Of a stretch of 64,000 bases of DNA, positions 9,373 through 19,306 are shown one piece after another. The stretch comes from UBA1715 sp964346725 (lineage in GTDB: Bacteria > Bacteroidota > Bacteroidia > Bacteroidales > UBA1715). The position numbers and the translations under genes are program-made. Below the pieces are notes generated by a model. That model saw only the letters and a program-made list of their open reading frames with translations. It ran no database searches and was not told where the DNA came from. Positions within the stretch are counted from its first letter, which is position 1; each line of letters starts with the position of its first letter. The stretch spans positions 62,001-126,000 of the forward strand of contig CAYFVM010000003.1 in NCBI GenBank assembly GCA_964346725.1, written 5' to 3'.

Positions 9373-11094
9373 ATGCAACAATTGAGCGAGCAAGAGCAAA
9401 TACGTAGAAATTCCTTGCAAAAGTTGCGTGATTTGGGTATTAATCCCTATCCGGCAGAAGAGTTCAAGGTAACAGCTACTTCAAAAGAAATTCTCGAGAA
9501 ATTCACTCCTGATTGTGGCTTGTTCCAAGATATTACATTGGCGGGAAGACTTATGTCACGCCGAATTATGGGAAAAGCCTCGTTTGGTGAAGTACAAGAT
9601 GCTACAGGCAGAATCCAATTATATATCAATCGTGACGAAATTTGTCCCGATGAGGACAAAACGATGTATAACGAAGTGTTTAAAAAATTGCTTGATATTG
9701 GCGATTTTATTGGTGTTTCGGGATATGTGTTCGTTACACAAATGGGCGAAGTTTCAATTCACGTAAAAGAACTTACGGTTTTGAGCAAATCATTGCGTCC
9801 ATTGCCTATCGTGAAAGAAAAAGACGGCGTGGTATATGATGCATTTAGCGACCCAGAGCAACGCTATCGTCAACGTTATGTTGATTTGGTAGTAAATAAT
9901 GGTGTGAAAGACGTGTTTGTGAAACGTGCCAAGATTATTGACACCATGCGCTCTTTCTTCAATTCTCGCGGATATTTGGAAGTTGAAACGCCTACATTGC
10001 AGTCAATTCCGGGTGGAGCAAGCGCTCGTCCGTTTGTCACACATCACAATTCGTTGGATGTAGATTTATATTGCCGTATAGCAACCGAATTATATCTCAA
10101 ACGATTGATAGTTGGTGGTTTTGAAGGTGTATATGAAATAGGTAAAAACTTCCGTAACGAAGGAATGGACAAATTCCATAATCCTGAGTTTACTTGTATG
10201 GAAATCTATGTTTCGTACAAGGATTACAACTGGATGATGGAATTTACCGAACAATTACTTGAAACTATTTGTATTGCAGTTAATGGTTCTACGGAAACGA
10301 CATTTGAAGGTAAAACAATCAGTTTCAAAGCACCGTTTAAACGCATTACGATGCTTGATTCCATTAAAGAAAAAACTGGCCACGATTTGGACGGAAAGTC
10401 TGAAGATGAAATTCGTGCAATTTGCCACGAACTCAAATTGGAACATGTAGATGAGACGTTTGGTAAAGGAAAAATGATTGATGAAATTTTCGGTGAATTC
10501 TGCGAAGGCACATACATTCAACCTACATTCATTATTGATTATCCGATAGAAATGTCGCCTTTGTGCAAAAAACATCGTACTAATCCGAACTTAACTGAAC
10601 GTTTTGAGTTAATGGTAAATGGTAAAGAGTTGTGCAACGCATATTCTGAGTTGAACGACCCGATAGACCAATACGAACGCTTTAAAGATCAACTTCGTTT
10701 ATCTGAAAAAGGAGATGACGAAGCGATGTTTATTGACAAAGATTTTGTGCGTTCGCTCGAATATGGAATGCCTCCAACATCAGGTATGGGAATGGGAATT
10801 GACCGTTTGTGTATGATTATGACTGGTGCGCCATCTATACAAGATGTATTATTCTTCCCACAAATGAAACCTGAGAAGAAAATTCAAAAAGATGATATTT
10901 CAGTATTCACCGCTGCGGGAATACCTCAAGAATGGGCAGAAGTGATTCAAACACTTGGCTACCTTAAATTGGCTGATGCTCAAGCTGTAAAATACACAAA
11001 ACTACATATCGAAATGTGCGGTTTTAACAAAAAGAACAAATTGAATTTGGAAAATCCAAAACAAGAAGATGTAAAATTGTGGTTGAATCAATAA
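9373..11094 (+). CDS. lysS: lysine--tRNA ligase, class II
   Basis: Charges tRNA-Lys. The start at ATG 9373 (MQQLSEQEQ) is preferred because the longer frame begins with a TTG inside the promoter. The 573-residue protein has an N-terminal OB-fold anticodon-binding domain (about 55-165) and a class II core with motif 2 (NFRNEGMDKFHNPEFT) and motif 3 (GMGMGIDRL). A C-terminal extension of about 70 residues follows the core (from about DDISVFTAAG). The extension is usual in Bacteroidales LysS and absent from E. coli LysS. gpsA starts 10 nt downstream. Confidence 0.95.
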   Translation: MQQLSEQEQIRRNSLQKLRDLGINPYPAEEFKVTATSKEILEKFTPDCGLFQDITLAGRLMSRRIMGKASFGEVQDATGRIQLYINRDEICPDEDKTMYNEVFKKLLDIGDFIGVSGYVFVTQMGEVSIHVKELTVLSKSLRPLPIVKEKDGVVYDAFSDPEQRYRQRYVDLVVNNGVKDVFVKRAKIIDTMRSFFNSRGYLEVETPTLQSIPGGASARPFVTHHNSLDVDLYCRIATELYLKRLIVGGFEGVYEIGKNFRNEGMDKFHNPEFTCMEIYVSYKDYNWMMEFTEQLLETICIAVNGSTETTFEGKTISFKAPFKRITMLDSIKEKTGHDLDGKSEDEIRAICHELKLEHVDETFGKGKMIDEIFGEFCEGTYIQPTFIIDYPIEMSPLCKKHRTNPNLTERFELMVNGKELCNAYSELNDPIDQYERFKDQLRLSEKGDDEAMFIDKDFVRSLEYGMPPTSGMGMGIDRLCMIMTGAPSIQDVLFFPQMKPEKKIQKDDISVFTAAGIPQEWAEVIQTLGYLKLADAQAVKYTKLHIEMCGFNKKNKLNLENPKQEDVKLWLNQ

Positions 11095-11104
11095 GTTATA
11101 AAAA

Positions 11105-12094
11105 ATGACAAAAAAAGTAGCATTACTCGGAAGTGGAAGCTGGGCTTCTGCAATCGTAAAGATTCTTCATATAAGCCAAAAATCGGTTGCATGGTATATT
11201 CGTGAGCCAGAAATTTTAGAAGGGGTTGCAACGCAAAAACACAATCCAAGTTATGTGTCTGATATAGAATATGATACACGTAATCTTGAATTATACGGCA
11301 ATGCCGATGATGCAGTGCGAGATGCTGATATCATAATTTTCTGCGTACCTTCTAAATTCATTGATTCTCTTTGCCAAAACATTACCATTGACCTTTCTCA
11401 AAAACAATTGGTAACTGCGGTAAAAGGTATGGAAACAGAACAAGAATTGTTGGTTTCTGAATTTTTACAACAACGTTTTGGCGTAACAAAGGATCAAATG
11501 GCTGTAATTTCAGGACCATGCCATGCCGAAGAAGTAGCATTGGAACGTATGTCTTATTTGACTATCGGTTCTTCAAATCAAGAATTGGCAAAAGAAGTTG
11601 CTGATATTTTATCGGTAAGTTTTATTCGTACCTCTTTGTCTTACGATATGGAAGGTATTGAATATTCAGCAGTTATGAAAAACATCATGGCGTTGGCTAC
11701 CGGTATCGCTCACGGATTGGGCTACGGCGATAACTTTACTTCGGTGCTTATTACCAATGCCATTCAAGAGATGAAACGTTTCTTGGATACCGTAAAACCA
11801 ACTCCACGCGATATCAACGATTCTGTGTATTTGGGCGATTTGTTGGTAACAGCATATTCTCAATTCAGCCGAAATCGTTCTTTCGGAATGATGATAGGAA
11901 AGGGCTATTCGGTGAAAACAGCAGAATTAGAAATAAACATGGTTGCCGAAGGATATACCGGAGTTGCTTGTATTTATCATGTGAATCAACGTTATGGCGT
12001 AGATATGCCAATAACACAAGCGGTGTATAATATTTTGTACGAACATCGTTCTGCACGCCGTGAATTCAAATCGTTGTCGGAAAAATTCAAATAA
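11105..12094 (+). CDS. gpsA: glycerol-3-phosphate dehydrogenase [NAD(P)+]
   Basis: Reduces dihydroxyacetone phosphate to sn-glycerol 3-phosphate, the backbone for phospholipids. Its 329 residues match the family. The N-terminal Rossmann motif is VALLGSGSWASAIV (GxGxxA variant), with the conserved VKGMETE and ISGPCHAEEV segments, and the C-terminal domain contains the catalytic lysine region YSAVMKNIMALATGIAHGLGYGDN. The lysS-gpsA pairing is familiar from Bacteroidales. Confidence 0.95.
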   Translation: MTKKVALLGSGSWASAIVKILHISQKSVAWYIREPEILEGVATQKHNPSYVSDIEYDTRNLELYGNADDAVRDADIIIFCVPSKFIDSLCQNITIDLSQKQLVTAVKGMETEQELLVSEFLQQRFGVTKDQMAVISGPCHAEEVALERMSYLTIGSSNQELAKEVADILSVSFIRTSLSYDMEGIEYSAVMKNIMALATGIAHGLGYGDNFTSVLITNAIQEMKRFLDTVKPTPRDINDSVYLGDLLVTAYSQFSRNRSFGMMIGKGYSVKTAELEINMVAEGYTGVACIYHVNQRYGVDMPITQAVYNILYEHRSARREFKSLSEKFK

Positions 12095-12105
12095 ACTATA
12101 TTCAA

Positions 12106-14772
12106 ATGAGCGAATTGCCTTCTCAATACAATCCTTCGGACGTAGAAACGAGGTGGTATCAGTATTGGCTTGATAATAAATTTTTTAGTTCAAAACCAAA
12201 CGAGAAAGAACCATATACCATTGTGATTCCTCCTCCCAACGTTACGGGCGTACTTCACATGGGTCACATGTTAAACAACACGATACAAGACATTCTTGTT
12301 CGTCGTGCCAGAATGACCGGCAAAAATGCGTGTTGGGTTCCCGGAACTGACCATGCGTCTATTGCAACTGAAGCAAAGGTTGTGAATAGATTGGCTCAAC
12401 AGGATATCAAAAAAACAGACTTATCTCGTGATGAATTCTTGAAACACGCATGGGATTGGACTGACGAACATGGTGGCATTATCTTAAAACAACTTCGCAA
12501 ACTTGGTGCTTCTTGCGATTGGGACAGAACAGCGTTCACAATGGATGAAGAACGTTCCGAAAGTGTGCTCAAAGTATTCTGCGACCTCTACGAAAAAGGA
12601 AAAATCTATCGTGGTGTTCGTATGGTAAACTGGGACCCAAAAGCCTTGACAGCATTGTCAGACGAAGAGGTCATTTACAAAGAAGAACAAAGCAAGTTAT
12701 ATTATTTAAAATATTACGTTGCCGACGATGTAGAGTCTGCAAATGATAGCGGAGTGATTCACAAAGATGAACAAGGTCGCTATGCAGTAGTTGCAACCAC
12801 TCGTCCTGAAACCATTATGGGTGATACGGCAATGTGTATCAATCCGAATGATCCGAAGAATGTTTGGCTTAAAGGGAAAAAAGTTCGTGTTCCACTTGTA
12901 AATCGCATGATTCCTGTAATTGAAGATGATTACGTTGATATAGAATTTGGAACAGGTTGTTTGAAGGTTACTCCGGCTCACGATGTGAATGACTACATGT
13001 TGGGCGAGAAGTACAACCTTGAAACGATTGATATTTTCAATGACAACGGAACGTTAAACGAAAAAGCAGAACTATACGTTGGACAAGATCGTTTTGTGGT
13101 TCGTGAGCAAATTGAGAAAGATTTGCAAGCAGCTGGTTTGCTTGAAAAAGTAGAGGCGTATACCAATAAAGTTGGTTTCTCTGAACGTACCAATGTTGCA
13201 ATAGAACCAAAACTTTCAATGCAATGGTTCTTAAAAATGTCTGATTTGGCAAAACCGGCACTTGATTCGGTTATGAATGACGACATTAAATTCTATCCTT
13301 CAAAATACAAAAATACTTATCGGTATTGGATGGAAAACATCAAAGACTGGTGCATTAGCCGTCAGTTGTGGTGGGGACATAGAATTCCAGCATATTATTT
13401 GCCGAAAGGTGGATTTGTTGTTGCAGAAACTCCCGAACAAGCATTGGAAAAAGCACGCAAACAGTCAGGCAATGAGCAATTAACTCTTGCTGATTTGCGT
13501 CAAGATGAAGACTGTCTCGATACATGGTTCTCTTCTTGGTTGTGGCCTATTTCGTTGTTCGACGGTATCAAAAATCCGAAAAACGAAGAAATTGCATATT
13601 ACTATCCAACGTCAGACTTGGTAACCGGACCGGATATTATTTTCTTCTGGGTTGCTCGTATGATTATGGCGGGCTACGAATACGAAGGAAAAATGCCGTT
13701 CAAAAACGTATATTTCACGGGTATTGTTCGCGACAAAATCGGTCGAAAGATGTCTAAATCATTGGGAAATTCTCCTGATCCACTTGCGTTGATAGAAAAA
13801 TTCGGTGCCGATGGTGTTCGTATGGGTATGATGCTCGCGGCTCCTGCAGGAAACGATATTTTGTTTGACGAATCTTTGTGCGAACAAGGACGAAATTTCA
13901 ACAGCAAGATTTGGAATGCACTTCGTTTGGTAAAAGGTTGGCAAGTTGCTGATATTGAGCAACCTCAATATGCAAAACTTGCAATTGATTGGTTCAATGC
14001 AAAATTGAGCGCAACAATTGACGAAATAAACGATGATTTTGAAAAATATCGTCTTTCAGAGGCCTTGATGACCGTTTACAAATTGTTCTGGGACGAATTC
14101 TCTGCGTGGTATTTGGAATTAGTAAAACCATATTTTGGTCAACCAATAGACAAGAAAACGTACGAGCAAACAATAGAATTTTTTGAAAAACTCGTTTTGT
14201 TGCTTCATCCTTTTATGCCGTTTATTACCGAAGAAATCTGGCAAGTATTGAAAGAACGCAAAGAAGGCGAGAGCGTAATGGTTTCTCAAATGCCAAAAGC
14301 AGACTGCGAAAATACTACGCTCATCACTGATTTTGACGTTCTAAAAGAAGTTATTGCCGGAATTCGTACGGTCCGTTTGGAACGTAATATTCCTATCAAA
14401 ACGCCTCTTGATTTGGTTATAACGAAAGGTGAACACAATGAAGCGTTTAATGATATTTTGGTTAAAATATGTAACCTTACTTCAATCGCTGCCGGTGAGA
14501 AAAATGCAACTTCGGCTTCGTTTATGGTGAGAACAACTGAATATGCGCTTCCATTGGATAATATGGTAAACGCCGAAGAAGAAATCAAAAAGATGGAAGC
14601 AGAAATTGCATATCTTGAAGGTTTCTTAAATTCAGTGATGAAGAAACTTGGAAACGAGAAATTCGTTGCGAATGCAAATCCTGAAGTGGTAGAAAATGAA
14701 CGGAGAAAGAAGGCCGATGCTGAAACAAAAATCAAAACATTGCAAGAAAGTATTGCTGTTTTGAAAAAATAA
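12106..14772 (+). CDS. valS: valine--tRNA ligase
   Basis: Class I synthetase charging tRNA-Val. The 888-residue protein carries the HIGH-type motif in PPPNVTGVLHMGHML (about residues 42-56) and KMSKS in GRKMSKSLGNSPDP (about 548). Between them lies the CP1 editing domain with TTRPETIMGDTA. An anticodon-binding domain and a C-terminal coiled coil (KKMEAEIAYLEG... to the end) typical of ValS complete it. It is the last gene of the lysS-gpsA-valS transcript, 11 nt after gpsA. Confidence 0.96.
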   Translation: MSELPSQYNPSDVETRWYQYWLDNKFFSSKPNEKEPYTIVIPPPNVTGVLHMGHMLNNTIQDILVRRARMTGKNACWVPGTDHASIATEAKVVNRLAQQDIKKTDLSRDEFLKHAWDWTDEHGGIILKQLRKLGASCDWDRTAFTMDEERSESVLKVFCDLYEKGKIYRGVRMVNWDPKALTALSDEEVIYKEEQSKLYYLKYYVADDVESANDSGVIHKDEQGRYAVVATTRPETIMGDTAMCINPNDPKNVWLKGKKVRVPLVNRMIPVIEDDYVDIEFGTGCLKVTPAHDVNDYMLGEKYNLETIDIFNDNGTLNEKAELYVGQDRFVVREQIEKDLQAAGLLEKVEAYTNKVGFSERTNVAIEPKLSMQWFLKMSDLAKPALDSVMNDDIKFYPSKYKNTYRYWMENIKDWCISRQLWWGHRIPAYYLPKGGFVVAETPEQALEKARKQSGNEQLTLADLRQDEDCLDTWFSSWLWPISLFDGIKNPKNEEIAYYYPTSDLVTGPDIIFFWVARMIMAGYEYEGKMPFKNVYFTGIVRDKIGRKMSKSLGNSPDPLALIEKFGADGVRMGMMLAAPAGNDILFDESLCEQGRNFNSKIWNALRLVKGWQVADIEQPQYAKLAIDWFNAKLSATIDEINDDFEKYRLSEALMTVYKLFWDEFSAWYLELVKPYFGQPIDKKTYEQTIEFFEKLVLLLHPFMPFITEEIWQVLKERKEGESVMVSQMPKADCENTTLITDFDVLKEVIAGIRTVRLERNIPIKTPLDLVITKGEHNEAFNDILVKICNLTSIAAGEKNATSASFMVRTTEYALPLDNMVNAEEEIKKMEAEIAYLEGFLNSVMKKLGNEKFVANANPEVVENERRKKADAETKIKTLQESIAVLKK

Positions 14773-14789
14773 ACTTGAGTCTATTCAAA

Positions 14790-14825
14790 CAAAAAGGCTG
14801 TCCGAAAATCGAACAGCCTTTTTTG
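14790..14825. terminator. bidirectional terminator between valS and the btuG-like gene
   Basis: AAAAAGGCTGT (14791-14801) pairs with ACAGCCTTTTT (14813-14823). Flanking A and T runs allow use from both convergent genes. Confidence 0.9.
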
Positions 14826-14839
14826 TTGTGGAATTGTAA

Positions 14840-15913
14840 TTATTTATTACAAACAACCATTTTAGGGAAATTACCTACGTAGTATGATTTAATAAGTGTA
14901 CCATCGCTGGTATAAAGAGCAGCGGTATGTTTTCCACTGTATGGAGTGGATACTACCCAAAATTTGTTTTCCTCGTTATCGAATGAAATTCCATAGGCAT
15001 TTATGTCTTCCTTCAATTTAGTTTCAGAACCGCCATTTTCGCTTACGCGGTAAGCACCACCGTCAAGGAAATAGATTGAGCCGTTGTTGTAGGTCATAAC
15101 GTTTTCGCCATAGCATGCTAATTGATGGTCGAAAGATTTGATTGTAGATACTGCATACGATGATGCATCAAGTTTTACGATTGAAGAATTAGAAACGACT
15201 TCTGCTCCGAGGTACGTCCCTTCTAAGTCGTAGTTGTATTTCGTTAGTCCTTTGCAAAGAACCAAAACATTTCCTTGGTCGTCAAGTTCCATGTCGGCTG
15301 GAACGTCACCAACTGTAACGGTTTTTAAAACAGATAGCGAGTTAATATCTATTATAGTAATCGTGCTGTCGTTTGACCATCCGCCCATGTTCGCAACAAA
15401 TAGTTTTCCATTGGAAACAACCATCGCATTTGGGCCTGTACCCGCTTTTACGGAGTCCGTTTTTTCTAAAGAAGAACCATTTACGACATATACGTAACTA
15501 TTGTCTGAAACGTTTCCATTTGAAACAAAAAAATCATTGTCGTTTCGTTCTGCAACATAGCGAGGATATGAGAAACCTTTAGCGGTTCCTTCGCTTTCAA
15601 ATGTGTTGGCATTAACAACTTCAACCTTACCGGAATTGTTTACTACAATGTATGCTTTGTCGCCAATAATAGTCATTGATTGTGCCACATCGCCAAGCGG
15701 ACGGTTGTTTATACTTGCAAAAATTTCTTCTTGCAATGTGTCATTTTTAATTGCATAAATAGAAGCATCATTGCTTCCAAAGTTCCCTTCACACACAATA
15801 AATGCAGCATTTCCAAATGCTCCAAGCGGTGTTACTTTTTCTTCTTCACATGCCGATAAGGTGGCGAGACCAACGAGAAATAAACTTGCTACTCGTAATT
15901 TGTTTTGTTTCAT
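14840..15913 (-). CDS. YncE/BtuG-like beta-propeller surface lipoprotein
   Basis: The 357-residue product has a lipoprotein signal with lipobox LSAC (Cys22) followed by acidic residues (EEE), a pattern compatible with surface export in Bacteroidota. The rest consists of repeated beta-propeller blades (for example VVNANTFESEG, TIIDINSLSVLKTVTVGDVPADMELDDQGNVLVL). It lies 8 nt downstream of a BtuB-type receptor gene behind a cobalamin riboswitch. In Bacteroides thetaiotaomicron the propeller lipoprotein BtuG binds cobalamin and caps BtuB, and this neighbour arrangement points to the same job. The assignment rests on fold type and context, not on recognised ligand residues. Confidence 0.78.
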   Translation of the reverse strand: MKQNKLRVASLFLVGLATLSACEEEKVTPLGAFGNAAFIVCEGNFGSNDASIYAIKNDTLQEEIFASINNRPLGDVAQSMTIIGDKAYIVVNNSGKVEVVNANTFESEGTAKGFSYPRYVAERNDNDFFVSNGNVSDNSYVYVVNGSSLEKTDSVKAGTGPNAMVVSNGKLFVANMGGWSNDSTITIIDINSLSVLKTVTVGDVPADMELDDQGNVLVLCKGLTKYNYDLEGTYLGAEVVSNSSIVKLDASSYAVSTIKSFDHQLACYGENVMTYNNGSIYFLDGGAYRVSENGGSETKLKEDINAYGISFDNEENKFWVVSTPYSGKHTAALYTSDGTLIKSYYVGNFPKMVVCNK

Positions 15914-15921
15914 TGTATGTA

Positions 15922-17835
15922 TTATTTAAAATTATATTTAATACTAATTTCATAACTGCGCAATGGGAGCGGATAGGAGCGAATTTGCTCATACACTTCG
16001 TTGGTGAGATTCTTCACCATTGCATTTACTATAATTTTTGACGTTTTTATGTTGAATATTTTCCGTACACCAAGATTTACAATACAATACGCGTCAAGCG
16101 TTTTGGTGAGATTGTAGTATCGTTTGCTTTCGTAGTTTGTAAAAATTGAAAGCGTCCAGGTGCGATATGTAAAGTCGGAATGATATTGCAATCCAAATTT
16201 GGGAACGTAGTAGAGTCTATGCCCAACGCTTTGATTTTCTTCGTCGGATTCGTAAATTTTAGAAATATGAGGATTATTGAAATTCACACCAATAGAATGA
16301 TTCATCAAAAGTTTTTTGAAGTTCTGTTGGTAGTGTATGTTTGTTTCCACTCCTTGTAAAATAGCCTGTGCAGTGTTGTTCGGGTGCCAAACCGCGCCTT
16401 GCGGCGTCCATAGTATCATATCGTTTATGATAGAGTGGTAGTAGCCAAGGTCAAAGTCAAGCGAAAGAGAATCTTTTTTTATAGGAGAGAAACGCAGACC
16501 GCATTCTCCTGCAAAACCGTGTTCCGGTTTTAAATCAGGATTTCCCCAAGCTATCCAATAGAGGTCGTTAAACGTAGGCGTGCGGTATTTGTTTCCCGCA
16601 GTGGCTCGCAGTTGCAGTTTGTTTTTAAGAATAACATATTCAACCCCGGCATTTGCTATCAGTGGTATTTTGTATTGCGAATTGTATTCTTTTCGAACCG
16701 AAAGATTTCCTGCCAATTTCGTTTTATTGTAGTGAATAGAAGCAATGCCGGCAATCGTATTTTCTCGTTTTGTCGTTCCGTAATCACCAACATCTGCTAT
16801 TGCAATTTTGCCTTGCAGTTCTGTGTTTAGAGAAACAGAATTAGAGATTTTTTGCCGTAAACGGAGAAGGTGCATATTGCTTCGGTTGATTATTTCACTA
16901 TATGTCATATAGGTTGTATGCATCGGAGAAATTTTCTCTGTATATAATTCATAATCATTAATATATGATATTTTATACGTTATGGTTGTTTTGGGGTATC
17001 CGAAAATTAAAGAGACAAAAGCGCGTAGCGAAGAATCTGTTTGTGCTTCTGCATTATTTGGTTCGCACCCTAAAAGTGCCGGCAAATTAGATTTATTTAC
17101 TTGATACCAAACTGCTGCATGAGCATAAATATGATTGGATATGCGAGCGTGGAGATTTTGTATCGTTCCGTACTTATAATAGTCAGCATGGAGGCGGTTG
17201 AGTGTTTCCAAACGAATGTAATCATAGTATTCATAATCACTTTCGGATTGCGTGAAAAACATTGTTCCGGAATATTGTAAACGTGTATTTCCTACGGTGT
17301 ATCCTACGTTTGCTTTGTAGGTGTCAAAACTTCCAACCGAGAGAAAACAAGATGCTTTTGCTTGTTTTTTCCACGTAGGAGAGTTTTTTAACTCAACAGC
17401 GCCACCAAATGTTCCGCTGCCAAAATTGGTAGCCGAAGCACTATGATTTATCTGAATTTCGTTGAAACCCGTTACCGGAATGAGCGACATATTGTTTTCT
17501 CCCGACGAATTTGCATTGAGCGGAAAACCTTCCCAAGAAATTTGCGTGCGAGTACTGCCACCGCCACGGAGCGAAAGAGAACTTGTCATACCTTCGGTAC
17601 CATAGTTTTTTAAGATAATTGAAGAGCTGCGAGAAAGGAGTTCGCCTACGTTGTTGCTCAGTGAGCTTTGAATGAGTCCGGTATCAATAACTTCTACTTT
17701 TGCTCCTTCGTTAAACCGATTTACCGGAGCAGAAACAGTTACCAAGTGTAGCCGAATAGTATCGTCTAACGGTTGGCTAAAAGCATTTGCAACAATACAG
17801 AATAAGCCTAAAAGTGTAAAAATTTCTTTTCTCAT
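15922..17835 (-). CDS. btuB: TonB-dependent outer membrane receptor, probable cobalamin transporter (BtuB-like)
   Basis: Outer membrane active transporter of 637 residues with signal peptide (ending AFSQ), an N-terminal plug (VIDTGLIQSSLSNNVGELLSRSSSIILKNYG..., SLSLRGGGSTRTQISWEGFPLN) and a beta-barrel that ends with aromatic residues (EISIKYNFK). Length and plug sequence fit the BtuB/siderophore class rather than the much longer SusC class. The cobalamin riboswitch directly upstream assigns the substrate as vitamin B12 or a related corrinoid. A propeller lipoprotein gene follows. Confidence 0.88.
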   Translation of the reverse strand: MRKEIFTLLGLFCIVANAFSQPLDDTIRLHLVTVSAPVNRFNEGAKVEVIDTGLIQSSLSNNVGELLSRSSSIILKNYGTEGMTSSLSLRGGGSTRTQISWEGFPLNANSSGENNMSLIPVTGFNEIQINHSASATNFGSGTFGGAVELKNSPTWKKQAKASCFLSVGSFDTYKANVGYTVGNTRLQYSGTMFFTQSESDYEYYDYIRLETLNRLHADYYKYGTIQNLHARISNHIYAHAAVWYQVNKSNLPALLGCEPNNAEAQTDSSLRAFVSLIFGYPKTTITYKISYINDYELYTEKISPMHTTYMTYSEIINRSNMHLLRLRQKISNSVSLNTELQGKIAIADVGDYGTTKRENTIAGIASIHYNKTKLAGNLSVRKEYNSQYKIPLIANAGVEYVILKNKLQLRATAGNKYRTPTFNDLYWIAWGNPDLKPEHGFAGECGLRFSPIKKDSLSLDFDLGYYHSIINDMILWTPQGAVWHPNNTAQAILQGVETNIHYQQNFKKLLMNHSIGVNFNNPHISKIYESDEENQSVGHRLYYVPKFGLQYHSDFTYRTWTLSIFTNYESKRYYNLTKTLDAYCIVNLGVRKIFNIKTSKIIVNAMVKNLTNEVYEQIRSYPLPLRSYEISIKYNFK

Positions 17836-17879
17836 CTTTTTACAAAATGATTTTCTCGCTCATTTTAGTAATTATCAGA

Positions 17880-18055
17880 ATTGGCAGGTCTTCTGACTCA
17901 TTCCGTTCTTTAACTATCTTCCCATTCGTAACGAACAGTGATATAGAGAGTTGTTAAAGAATAATTTGGAATTTACAGCTGCGGAAACAGTTTAGGTTTT
18001 TCACCCAATTCCCTTTTCACTTGACATACGAAATGGTATGTACAAGCACCAAATC
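17880..18055 (-). promoter_or_regulatory. cobalamin riboswitch controlling the btuB-btuG operon
   Basis: On the minus strand, in order, are GGTGC, AAAAGGGAA, GGTGAAAA, CCGCAGCTGTAA, a CACTG box, GGGAAG, and GAGTCAGAAGACCTGCC. These are the conserved elements of the cobalamin aptamer, in the right order and spacing. It ends about 45 nt before the btuB start codon, a position suited to control of translation or premature termination when B12 is plentiful. Confidence 0.95.
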
Positions 18056-18062
18056 TTTGAGA

Positions 18063-18070
18063 CAAAGATA
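18063..18070 (-). promoter_or_regulatory. promoter -7 box of the B12 operon
   Basis: Minus-strand TATCTTTG, placed so that transcription would begin just upstream of the riboswitch. No clear TTTG -33 element was found. Confidence 0.55.
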
Positions 18071-18134
18071 GTAATTTTTGTATTCGTTATAGGATTTTCG
18101 TTTTTATTTCAACGTCTAAGGTTTTTATACCTGG

Positions 18135-18512
18135 TTAGCAACATTTTATAATGTTAGCGCCCCCAATTACGGCCAAGGTGCCAAGTATAATGCTTAGCGT
18201 GAGATATAAAAGTGAAATGAATAATTCTTGCCCTTGCAAAAGCATTAGGTTTTCGTGCATAAATGTAGAAAAGGTTGTAAAACTGCCACAAAAACCTACC
18301 GTAAGAAAGAGCCGAACAGATTGATTCCCAATGTTGTATTTTTCAAATACGGCATAAAACAAACCAATACAAAAACAACCCAAAACGTTTACGAAAAATG
18401 TACCAAGGGGGAAATTGTAGAAAGAAAATTTTTGAAAAAATTTGGTAAGTAGCCAGCGGAGTACACCACCGATACTACTACCCAATGCTATTGTGCAAAT
18501 ATTTTGCAACAT
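18135..18512 (-). CDS. crcB: fluoride-specific ion channel CrcB (Fluc)
   Basis: Small inner-membrane fluoride channel of 125 residues with four predicted membrane helices, the usual size. Family signatures are visible: GSSIGGVLRWLL at the N terminus, NVLGCFCIG in helix 2 and the GFCGSFTTFSTF motif with the conserved phenylalanines in helix 3. Its start codon overlaps the stop codon of the upstream comA-like gene (TAATG), so translation is probably coupled. I saw no fluoride riboswitch directly before it; the operon promoter lies before the DUF4301 gene. Confidence 0.93.
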   Translation of the reverse strand: MLQNICTIALGSSIGGVLRWLLTKFFQKFSFYNFPLGTFFVNVLGCFCIGLFYAVFEKYNIGNQSVRLFLTVGFCGSFTTFSTFMHENLMLLQGQELFISLLYLTLSIILGTLAVIGGANIIKCC

Positions 18513-19288
18513 TATTTTTGTTTTAAATTATCTGGAAGAAATTTAAAGAACGTATCGCCGCGGAAGCCCATACGTAAAGACTCTAGCGCAATAACTTCGT
18601 TTGTTGAAATGTTACCAAGGTTTACGTTACTACCAATTTCTTTGATGAACATTGCTTGTTGTGGTTTTTTAGGTGCTTCCCACATGATTTTGTTGATGTC
18701 AATGTCTTTCATAATAGCATCAATCAATTCACGGTTTGCGCTACCATCAGCGTTGTAAATACCAACGTTTCCGGCTTCACGAGCTTCAGTGATTACTTTT
18801 TGTGAACCAGCTTCAAGTTCAGCTTTTATAAGCGAAACATATTTTTCGGTAGGAATTTCAATGCTTGCATCTTTTGAACCAACTTCAGAAATAACATAGA
18901 AGTTTTTCTTCAATTCTTTGATGTAATTCAATTTATCTGCAAGTGGCATATTCATAGAACCGTCACTTACTTCGCACATTTCAATGTTATATTTTTCAAG
19001 AAATTGTTGGTATTCTTTGAAAAGGCCTCGTACGATGAATAGTTCAAAGAGGGTTCCTCCAAAATACGGAGTGATGTTCGCTGCTTTATAAATATCAATT
19101 TTTCGTTGTAAATTTTTGGTAATAAGCCCCGTTCCGAATCCCAATTTCGCAAAATCGATAAAATCGCCGGCATCTTCTGCCATTCCTTCGGCTTCAATAC
19201 ATGTCAAGCCTTTGTCAATCACCATAGTTTGACCTATTTTGCGAGGTTTTGCTTCTCTCTCAGGAATAAATGATAATGGAAAATTCAT
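18512..19288 (-). CDS. phosphosulfolactate synthase family protein (ComA-like)
   Basis: The 258-residue TIM-barrel protein resembles ComA, which adds sulfite to phosphoenolpyruvate to give phosphosulfolactate, the first step of coenzyme M synthesis in methanogens. Recognisable stretches are GLTCIEAEGMAEDAGDFIDFAKLGFGT, ITPYFGGTLFE, FYVISEVGSKDAS and the C-terminal NISTNEVIALESLRMGFRGDTF. Homologues are widespread in Bacteroidota, which do not make coenzyme M, so the product may serve sulfolactate, cysteate or sulfonolipid synthesis, or the reaction may differ. It lies between DUF4301 (18 nt gap) and crcB (1-base overlap). Confidence 0.82.
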   Translation of the reverse strand: MNFPLSFIPEREAKPRKIGQTMVIDKGLTCIEAEGMAEDAGDFIDFAKLGFGTGLITKNLQRKIDIYKAANITPYFGGTLFELFIVRGLFKEYQQFLEKYNIEMCEVSDGSMNMPLADKLNYIKELKKNFYVISEVGSKDASIEIPTEKYVSLIKAELEAGSQKVITEAREAGNVGIYNADGSANRELIDAIMKDIDINKIMWEAPKKPQQAMFIKEIGSNVNLGNISTNEVIALESLRMGFRGDTFFKFLPDNLKQK

Positions 19289-19306
19289 TTGTTATATATT
19301 TTTAGT

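Noticed and set aside
18513..18560. Possible fluoride riboswitch before crcB
   Set aside because: The crcB start overlaps the end of the upstream gene and no fluoride aptamer motif was seen there or before the DUF4301 promoter.
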